A DNA stretch of 40,300 nucleotides, taken from Perkinsus olseni. Its lineage: Eukaryota; Perkinsozoa; Perkinsida; Perkinsidae. Where the stretch lies: NCBI GenBank assembly GCA_013115135.1, contig JABANP010000483.1, forward strand, positions 1 to 40,300, given 5' to 3'. This document shows, piece by piece, positions 1 through 7,774 of this stretch (within the stretch, counting starts at the first letter, position 1; each line of letters begins with the position of its first letter). The position numbers and the translations under genes were made by a program. A model generated the notes under the pieces. The model did not search any database and was not told where the DNA came from. It saw only the letters and a program-made list of their open reading frames with translations.

Positions 1-1218
1 GAATTCTGTCAAGACGCTCGGGTACAGGGCGCGGCATCTTACTGTATGGGCAACTCTCATGTGTGTCATGGTGGTTCGATCTCTTGTAGTTGCGCCATAC
101 CGGCCCAGCAACAGCTACAAAACTATCTTGGGGGTCATGATGTGGCCAGCTCTACGAATCCTGCTGCCCCCAAGACAAGCTCCGGTGCTCCCGCAACTAC
201 TCGAGTTGTCACCATAACTGACACTGCAGTTCCAGAGGCCACTTCTGTTGCTCTTAAGACGACCCCTCCACCTCCGCCAGCTACTGTGGATAATTCCTTC
301 ATGTGGGTCGAATTCCCCGAGATCTACGATGTGCATCAGCTTGGTGTCTATTACGACGAGGTCTACGATCATGTGATGGGCAATCACATCGGCATGCGCT
401 ATTCTCAAGTAGTTGTACGAGTGACCACTCCTGATGATGCTCTAACTGGTACGAGGAGCTCCCCGCTATACACTCATCTACTCAATCGTATTGCTGGCAA
501 GTTGAGTGTTATCTGCTATCCCGATCTGGAGACCGCCCATGGTAAACGAGACCAATGGTTGGCTGCCTCTCCTATGGGGTCCTTCCTCGATGGTGTTATA
601 GAGTATGCTGTCAGGAACGGTGACGTATTTACTGGCGTTGTTTATGACACTGAAGAGTTTGCTGGTACACCCTCATATAGCAGATTACTCAACCACGACA
701 ACTCAGAGATGCGAATGGCGGCACCTAATGGATTAACTACTGCCCTGACTTGTGGCTTTGATGAGGTTACTCGTCCTGACAATCGCGGCTCAATCTTCCT
801 TGAGACCGTCGATCATCTTTACCTTCAAATGTTCGACTTCTATAATGATGCTGGCGTGCCGATAGCAAGCTCTCCGGTGACCACACCCTTCGTCACTTAT
901 GTGAATGATGCTCTTGTTATGTACAACTACCTATTCAGTGGTAAAAGTGATGTCACGGCCGTCAAGTACACGGAGAACTCCTACGTTCAGTACTCTCAGG
1001 AAGGGAAGATCTCTATGATGTGGTCTACATCATTCAATACGTCGCCTAACTGTATGCAGCCTCTCAATGGTCAGTGTGGTGATTCGAAGGCGCATTACGA
1101 GTTCGGCGTATGGGACGGTGTCCCCTTTGTAAATTTCGCCAGCAGAGTGAAGGCCGACTACCCCAACACCCCTCAGGGTATTATGCAGTTCGCTTTCATG
1201 CCTGAGAGCTGGGAGTAA
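1..1218 (+). CDS. C-terminal part of a modular secreted protein, possibly GH18-like (5' end outside window)
   Basis: The frame is open from base 1 to the stop at 1216-1218, so the gene starts upstream of the window; the first ATG is at 46. The visible protein has three parts: a Cys-rich N-terminal stretch with about six cysteines in 30 residues (1-100), a Thr/Ala/Pro linker ending in TTPPPPPATV, and a ~300-residue C-terminal domain. A carbohydrate-binding module, linker and catalytic domain is the usual layout of secreted glycosidases. The motifs GVVYDTEEF and VDHLYLQMFDFYND resemble the fourth and sixth beta-strand motifs of GH18 chitinase-like TIM barrels, but the canonical DGxDxDxE is not intact, so the family is a guess. 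No intron is needed. The coding call is firm; the function is not. Confidence 0.6.
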   Translation, partial: EFCQDARVQGAASYCMGNSHVCHGGSISCSCAIPAQQQLQNYLGGHDVASSTNPAAPKTSSGAPATTRVVTITDTAVPEATSVALKTTPPPPPATVDNSFMWVEFPEIYDVHQLGVYYDEVYDHVMGNHIGMRYSQVVVRVTTPDDALTGTRSSPLYTHLLNRIAGKLSVICYPDLETAHGKRDQWLAASPMGSFLDGVIEYAVRNGDVFTGVVYDTEEFAGTPSYSRLLNHDNSEMRMAAPNGLTTALTCGFDEVTRPDNRGSIFLETVDHLYLQMFDFYNDAGVPIASSPVTTPFVTYVNDALVMYNYLFSGKSDVTAVKYTENSYVQYSQEGKISMMWSTSFNTSPNCMQPLNGQCGDSKAHYEFGVWDGVPFVNFASRVKADYPNTPQGIMQFAFMPESWE

Positions 1219-2219
1219 AAGTATATTATGCTATGTTCTCGTGTTCTATATTTAGTCTCACTCTTCTATCATGGATACACTACGATCCCAATTTGTCTTC
1301 GGTGTGATTGTGCACCAATTTTCTGCGACTAGTTGTAGGTCGCCCTAGCCGAAGCTTCAAGCACGACCTCCTTGCTCCGAGGACTAGAGTCACCAGGGAA
1401 AGTTCTGGTCTGGCTCAGTCCTCGGCGATCTTATCGTGCTTCTTCGACTATCTTGGGTCGTAAATGATTACTATTATCCATCTTCTCCTACCTTCTGATT
1501 ATGATATTTGCTGCTGACTGCTCGTCACTCTGCGTTGGTCGCCGAATTCCTATATTCTTGTGAGGGAGTCGGTCCTGCCAGCGCACAAGGTGAGCCTTGG
1601 CTATGCCAGACGAGGTACGCGAGTAAGATTTGTCCGTCCTCGGTTTTTTGTCTGGATTCTTGGTTTTTCGATACTGTTGTTACCGGTCACCAACACGATT
1701 TTCCAGGTCCATGATGCAACCGTTTGCTCCTGTGCGAATGTGTCCGTGGATTCTTTCGTTGAGCTCTCGCCGACGGCCGTATATTACGACTGCTCTCTTC
1801 GAACCTTTCGACCTTGGCTCAGTCGGTGGTCTAATGGCGTGTCGCCATAGCTAGCTTTTCCAGTTGCAACAGGTTTTGTGTTGTCGAGTATGCATGGAGC
1901 CAGTCTACCTCATAGTCCATCGGTTTAGAGTCTGGTCAGGGGTTCGCTAAAGAGGTTACTTGCCCCGCCTCCTTCCCGTAAGAGGATGTCAAGTCTTCCC
2001 TCACGATCACTGAACTCCCGTTACACTGTTTCATAGAGAAATTTGCGAAAATCTGGGTAGGTACGCATCAGGCACTGATTTCAATCATGCATCACAATCA
2101 AACACTGGTTCCGATCAACGGATGTGGTTCCTCAATCAGGATCCGCATACCTACCCTGGTAGACCCACCAAAATTTCGTTATCTCCCAACCACTCGTAAC
2201 ACAAGATCAAAGGATATCA
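1219..2219. other. Intergenic region between two convergent genes
   Basis: This 1-kb stretch lies between the stop of the left gene (plus) and the stop of the PPIL4 gene (minus), so it should hold two 3' ends. Overlapping ORFs at 1508-1854 lack recognisable domains and I do not call them genes. The only structured element is the nested inverted repeat at 1359-1441, listed separately. Confidence 0.5.
1359..1441. other. Nested inverted repeat / possible structured RNA
   Basis: Three nested stems can be read directly: AAGCACGA (1359-1366) with TCGTGCTT (1434-1441), CCGAGGACT (1377-1385) with AGTCCTCGG (1417-1425), and ACCAG (1392-1396) with CTGGT (1405-1409). Together they would form one ~83-nt hairpin with two internal loops. 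It sits about 140 bp after a stop codon, so it could be a 3'-UTR structure, a small RNA or the scar of a mobile element. No known family is recognised. Confidence 0.4.
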
Positions 2220-4039
2220 CTAACGGTGCCGGCGCTCCCTCTCTCGAGATCTCGACCTTTCGTCACTCCTTCTGCGACTATGGAATCCTCCCTGATGATC
2301 TCTCCCATATGCAACCTCCCGCCTGAATGCAGCTCTACAGTGCCAAGCCTCGCGACGTCGCGCTATCCACTCACTCCCTGTCGTGTCGACTCCGTTCATA
2401 GTGCCGCGGACTGTCCCTCGCTCCCTCACGGGACCGGCTTCTTCTCCTCTCATGCCTTCGGTAGTCACCAATTCCTCGTCGATCACGATATCTGCCGCCA
2501 TCTCGGTCCTTCCTCTCACGTCGACTACAGTATCCACATAGCCCCAATGGTTCAAAGCCTCGCCAACCTACTCGTCATCATGTCTTCGTGGCTTCTCTCC
2601 TCTCGCTGCTCTTCGTAACTCCTCTCGTTGTTTCTGGCGTATCTCCTTCCACTGCTTGCTGACACTCTGTGAGAAGTCGACCTGCAGTGAAATGATCACT
2701 AGCCAGGTTGCTGCCGAGCGATGGTCATTACCTTGATTCTCTTGTCATCAATAACAACGTTTTGCATTTTTACATATGCCATCTCGCACGCTTCTTTCGT
2801 CTCGAACTCTATGAAAGCGTACTGGAGACTCTCTCCAGTCTTGAAGTCTCGCACCACATCGCAACTCTTGATCTGATCAGCGCCAGTTTCAAGACGATAT
2901 GGTCGGGTGCAGGATAGTGATCAGCTTACCGGCCCAAAACGCTCGAATATCGTCCGGAGATCTTCATCCTCTGTGACCTCATTCAGTTGACACACGAAAA
3001 GCTCCTTGTCTGATGCCCTAGCCTGAAACACGGCTTCGCTTCGTCAGCCAGGACTTCGTCGGTGCCCAACAGACTACCTCTGCATCCGGCAGGTCCCCCA
3101 TCAGCTCCAAGCCGATCGACTGGGCCTGGGCCTGGGCGTTTGCTCGACGCTCTTCAATTTCCTCCTAAAAGCGGCAAAACTCTCTCCCCGCCCACGGGGT
3201 TCAATACACACCTCCTCCTGGTCGTCGAGATCAGTCTGTAGCTTCTCATCGATGACCTCGTCCGGGCTGGGAGGCTCCTCCGCTGGCCAATCTGCTGGGT
3301 CTTGGAATGGATCGTCCAGGACCTGATTAACACCCGAGGGCTGATAAAGAGAGGAGCGTGGTGATTTCTACACTACCGCAGTATGTTTAATACGTATTGG
3401 ACTGTAGGGGTGGTTCTCCTCATCAACGAACACTTCATTGATCTTCCGGAGCACGTCGTCACCATCTCCCTCAGGGACGTATCTTTGATATGACGGTTTT
3501 GGGCACAATGATTTGTTGCTTTTATTTATTTACCCGAATATTGAATGTTTGCCATCGAGGTAAGACACCTCATCCCTCAGCGTGATGTAGAACTGCATCC
3601 CGTTCTCTCCAGGGCCGGTCGACGCCATAGCCACGGTACCTGGAGTCAAAGCGAATGCGGGGAGAACGACAATATCAAAGTCGCGCAATTAACAAGGATC
3701 CTGAAGCCCCCCGAGATTACCAAGTCTATCGTGCTTCAGGTCCGGCCGAATTTCGTCGTCGATGAAGGCTGGTGCCTCCTTCCCCTTCATCTTAGCCAAC
3801 CGATGGGCTGCACATGTATTGTCCTCAGGGCCGCCAATTTCACATATAAAATCCGCTTGCACTGTGTGAATGAGTGCATTGTTGTAAGCCTTCAGTTTAC
3901 ATAATTTAACCTGAACAGTCACCCTTCCCGTGCCACGCTCCCTTTCCCCTAGTACGAAGTTCTCGCAGCTCCTTGGTGCCTTCTTGACCTCCAAGTCTAT
4001 CACTATTTCACCAACGGTGGTGTCGAGTAGAACAGACAT
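2220..4039 (-). CDS. PPIL4: PPIL4-like cyclophilin with RRM and RS-rich tail (11 exons)
   Basis: Spliced exons (plus coordinates) are 3956-4039, 3721-3910, 3534-3639, 3374-3482, 3212-3322, 3078-3164, 2930-3022, 2732-2872, 2572-2681, 2375-2524 and 2220-2322, giving exactly 428 codons. All ten introns are GT-AG and 45-81 bp. Residues 1-165 are a cyclophilin domain beginning [16 protein letters not shown]; residues 230-312 are an RRM with ELFVCQLN and YAFIEF as its RNP motifs; the C-terminus is RS/RD/RE-rich and ends in ERERRHR. This order matches eukaryotic PPIL4, a nuclear, spliceosome-associated protein (human form about 490 aa). Where cyclophilin A has its catalytic Arg in FHRIIPGF this protein has Thr (IHTVQADF), so isomerase activity is doubtful. 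That is an inference; family membership is strongly supported. Confidence 0.93.
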
Positions 4040-4823
4040 TACGACCAGGGATGGTCTACAGTGGCTCCACTGAAGGCGATATGGGGAGGGAAGAGAGGTC
4101 GTGAAGAGGACAGGACTTTCCTCCAAAGCGGGCCGGATGCGAGGAACAGTAGATTGAATCCATCTGTTCTTGCGCCGCGTAGCTCACTGCATTCACATCA
4201 GTGTCCATGCTCAGCCCTTGATACCAACGATGATCACCCTACCTGTGTTGGATACTATGCAACGCAAAGCCAAGTGGCGAGTATGATGATGCTCTGCCTT
4301 TGTACTCATGTACACCTTCATCAGGGTAACTACTGGATTCCGATTCGTGAGGTGGCGGATCAAGGGTATCGGTGCGAATCCAAGCACGAGTGACAGCAAT
4401 ACGGGACCCCTCATTCCGTCAACACCGTCAACGTTGTCCAAACCCATGCTCCTCCCTAGTTTCACATCGTTGTCTTAGCTCAGCAGGTGCCGCAAAACCC
4501 GACATTTCCCCAACAATAGAAGGAAAACGTTCTGTAGTCTAAGTTTTCCGACAACCTGTACAGCAACGGACCTTAAAATTCTTGGTCGTTACGCATTTCG
4601 GCAACCTCTATTTTAGCATCCTCCGCTCAAGTTGCTCAAATGCATCCAGATGTTACTTGCAGCGACGTTGTTGATATTGCACTACAGCCAGTTGCTTTGT
4701 AATATTCCGCAATTTGTTGCGGAGTTCCGCAACACCCAGAGTTGCTCATTTGAAGGATATGAGCTTGCTCACGCCTGTCTCGCCTTGCTAAAACGTCTGT
4801 GGCCCGCTGAACAATACGATTCC
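4040..4823. other. Upstream region of the PPIL4 gene, with dispersed-repeat words
   Basis: No gene can be supported here. A minus-strand frame at 4211-4465 has a hydrophobic N-terminus but no clear end or splice logic. From about 4590 the sequence is rich in GTTGCTCAAATG, GCTCATTTGA and CCGCAA words, including an imperfect hairpin CCGCAATTTGTTGCGG at 4707-4722. Similar words recur at 13370-13590, which suggests remnants of one repeat family. Confidence 0.35.
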
Positions 4824-5000
4824 CGCTACTCCCGTCACGCTGCGAAAAAGCGTGCTCAAATGATGTAACAACCGCAGAATAAGTTCACTTCCGCTACTCC
4901 CGTCACGTTCCGAAAAAGCGTGCTCAAATGATGTAACAACCGCAGAATAAGTTCACTTCCGCTACTCCCGTCACGTCGCGAAAAAGCAGCCCGCGCAGCT
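4824..5000. repeat. 68-bp tandem repeat, about 2.3 copies
   Basis: The word CGCTACTCCCGTCACG begins at 4824, 4892 and 4960, giving two exact 68-bp periods. Copies one and two are nearly identical through AAAAAGCGTGCTCAAATGATG and the ACAACCGCAGAATAAG segment. The third copy breaks off after CGCGAAAAAGC, where an unrelated sequence with pol III-like boxes begins. Confidence 0.8.
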
Positions 5001-5140
5001 TACCCCTCACCGGGCCCAACTTGGAACTTGGGCCGCCCAACGTGCAGGCGCGCTGGAACCAAGTGCGCAAAAGTGCCGCCTCTGGGGATCGATCCCGCGA
5101 CCTCTTTTCCGCTCGCACGCCATTCTAATCGCTTCATCGC
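4985..5140 (-). mobile_element. Possible tRNA-derived SINE or tRNA-like fragment
   Basis: On the minus strand the sequence contains TGGCGTGCGAGCGG, close to a pol III A box, followed about 20 nt later by GGATCGATCCC, which differs from the B-box consensus at one base. The remaining ~100 bp is GC-rich and ends near the truncated third copy of the 68-bp repeat. I found no convincing target-site duplication or poly-A tail, so the SINE call is tentative. Degenerate tRNA-like sequence is the alternative. Confidence 0.3.
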
Positions 5141-5243
5141 AAATCACCAGGGTGTAACGGACTTTGTCGGTAGTTTGCTACATAAAGCGGGGTTTGCGGT
5201 GACAGCTAGTTCCTATCATGCCTTGCTTCGGCTGACTTCGTAG

Positions 5244-6189
5244 GGAGAGAGAGTAGCGGCTTGGTATGATCAGAGAAAGGCGAAACTGTTAGCGCTCGAT
5301 AAAGTCGTGAGTCACGACTCGAGACGAGAACTATCTCCCCCATTTTAGTTGGGCCATTTACGTTCGGCTTGGGCACCAGTGATCGTGATTAGAGCCTCCA
5401 ATTCGGAGGTGGAGCCCTAAAGTGTCTGTGCCAAACTGCATCAAAGCCGAGTCGATGGAAGAGATCGCCGGGAAGGTAAAAATTCTGAAGCCAGGAAGCC
5501 ACACTGACCATACGGCCGCAAAGTGAATGTCGCTCTCACAGGGGTGGTAAAATGTGTAGAAGAGTTCCTGAGTCAGGAATCCTGACCGGGCAGATTCAGC
5601 GTGATTCGCCCTCTCTCGCTTTCGGTTGAATCAATTTCGCTGCTGGTTAAGCCGCGGGCTCTCTCAACTCATCCATGTGACTATTCGTTTGTGTGGGGTT
5701 GTCACCAGTAAACCGAATTGGTGAGGCTGTGCCTCAAACACGGCGCCTCTCGCTATAATGTTCTTTCAAACGCAAAGCATATCTAGAATAACTGTTACAT
5801 GCGAATTGTTACATTGTTGATACATGCGATCGCCTTATACATGTTGATGGTGCTATGTTGTGTGCACGTCAATTAGCTCCCGCTTCTCCACCTTATCAGC
5901 ATTCCTGCACGTCAAGAGTCACGACACCTAACTTTGAGGTCAGTAATCCCTAGCCATGCTGTCTGATGATGAAACAGCTGTCCGTCCTGAGCGACGCCAC
6001 GGAATGGATAGCGAGGGATAGCCGTTGGATACCAATTTCATAGTCTGAGACACAGCGACATCTTGAGTTGATAGTGTCACATTGAACAGGAAAGAGTGCT
6101 GGGATAGAGTACACCGAAGGTCCTCTCAGAAGCCTTCTCTGGGCAAGGGGTATCTGAACGCACCTATTCATAGGAGTAGGGGTAGGCAT
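5244..6189. other. Intergenic region without a supported gene
   Basis: I see no coding pattern here. Two local inverted repeats stand out: TTCCTGAGTCAGGAA at 5565-5579, a perfect palindrome around one central base, and a CCTCC/GGAGG pairing near 5397-5411. The region runs directly into the minisatellite that starts at about 6190. Confidence 0.4.
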
Positions 6190-6970
6190 AAGGGTAGTGA
6201 CAGTCATAATGGCCGAGATGGTCACAGTAGTGGAAGTCACAGAAGTGGTAGTCACAGTGATAGTGGTAGTCACAGTGATAGTGGTAGTCACAGTGATAGT
6301 GGTAGTCACGGTGATAGTGGTAGTCGTAGTCACAGTGATAGTGGTAGTCACAGTGATAGTGGTAGGCATAGTCACAGTGATAGTGATAGTCGTAGTCACA
6401 GTGATAGTGGTAGTCGTGGTCACAGTGATAGTGGTAGTCACGGTGATAGTGGTAGTGGTAGTCACAGTGATAGTGGTAGTCACAGTGATAGTGGTAGTCA
6501 CAGTGATAGTGGTAGTGGTAGTCACAGTGGTAGTGGTAGTCACAGTGATAGTGGTAGTGGTAGTCACAGTGATAGTGGTAGTGGTAGTCACAGTGATAGT
6601 GGTAGTCACAGTGATAGTGGTAGTCACAGTAATAGTGGTAGTCACAGTGATAGTGGTAGTCACAGTAATAGTGGTAGTCACAGTGATAGTGGTAGTCACA
6701 GTGATAGTGGTAGTGGTAGTCACAGTGATAGTGGTAGTGGTAGTCACAGTGATAGTGGTAGTGGTAGTCACAGTGATAGTGATAGTCGTAGTCACAGTGA
6801 TAGTGGTAGTCGTGGTCACAGTGATAGTGGTAGTCACGGTGATAGTGGTAGTCACAGTAATAGTGGTAGTCACAGTGATAGTGGTAGTCACAGTAATAGT
6901 GGTAGTCACAGTGATAGTGGTAGTCACAGTAATAGTGGTAGTCACAGTGATAGTGGTAGTGGTAGTTCTT
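6190..6970. repeat. 18-bp/6-bp minisatellite, open in several frames
   Basis: About 780 bp consist of variants of the 18-bp unit AGTGGTAGTCACAGTGAT, with extra 6-bp AGTGGT insertions keeping everything in multiples of six. A block containing AGTGATAGTCGTAGTCAC occurs at about 6371 and again 396 bp later, evidence of internal duplication by unequal exchange. Because the unit has no stop codons, three long frames exist: Ser/Gly/His/Asp-rich and Val/Ile-rich on plus (6082-7074, 6197-7123), and Thr-rich on minus (5950-6987). None is flanked by recognisable coding sequence, so I annotate a repeat. A Thr-rich mucin-like protein on the minus strand cannot be excluded. Confidence 0.85.
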
Positions 6971-7074
6971 GTAGTCGCCTCATACATGCACCAAGCGAGT
7001 GTGACGGAGGGATCCTTCGCTGGTGTGTTCTCCCCCTCTTTCTTTTCCCCTGCTCCATCCCGATTCAGGAATAA

Positions 7075-7774
7075 CGTGATTCAGGTGATTCAGTTATCAC
7101 CAGTTAAATATATCTTCCGCTGAATCGAGTGTTAAGCAGCTACCAGCGGGTTTCCAGTGTGAGAGAAGTTACGAGTTGCGTTACCCAGTGCCACACGGAT
7201 AGAATATAGCATCGATACCGTCACGACGCCACTCGAGATATAGCAAAGTGTCGTCATTAGTCGAGATAAAGCTCACTAAATGAGTCTCACTTGAACGAAC
7301 TCACATTCACCAAAGACCACGAAGGGACTCCCTCGCAAATTCCGACTCGAGAGCGGCTACTCGTCAGGAAACAGATTCCAATTGACGACACGTACCAATA
7401 AATAAACAACTATAAATAACTGCTCGCTGCGAGATCATGAGACGGAAAGCCGAACTGTCTTGAGAGTAACGCTAACACCACATCATGAGAGCGACATCAT
7501 GAACTAACAACCGCTACACCTCGAATCACTAGCACAGTGAAGCTAAGATGACAATATTAAATTGTGTGGGAAGTAGACTGTGACACCGGACATGCGACCT
7601 TCACAGCGATGAGTAGCGATGGATACGATTCTCACCGCATGAGGGCCCTTTCGCGTGCAGGCTAGTGGTATGTGGCATAATCGTTGCGTGATTATCTGAA
7701 CAAAGAAAATCAGTACAAGGATTTCTCTCTCAGTAACTAAGGAAGCTCATTTCTTACAACCAAACTAACATCCG
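7075..7774. other. Region upstream of the PHD/RING gene
   Basis: No gene is supported. At 7668-7683 the sequence GTATGTGGCATAATCG is almost identical to the 5' end of a real intron at 8127 (GTATGTGGAATAATCG), so this stretch may contain a 5'-UTR intron of the same family or a related fragment. Confidence 0.35.

Noticed and set aside
115..408. Minus ORF inside the left gene
   Set aside because: Shadow of the plus coding frame.
1790..1850. Spliced-leader-like word near GGCTCAG
   Set aside because: Only a short match to the dinoflagellate/perkinsozoan spliced leader 3' end; the conserved 5' half is absent.
4211..4465. Minus ORF with hydrophobic N-terminus upstream of PPIL4
   Set aside because: No family, no consistent splice sites, and the region is likely promoter.
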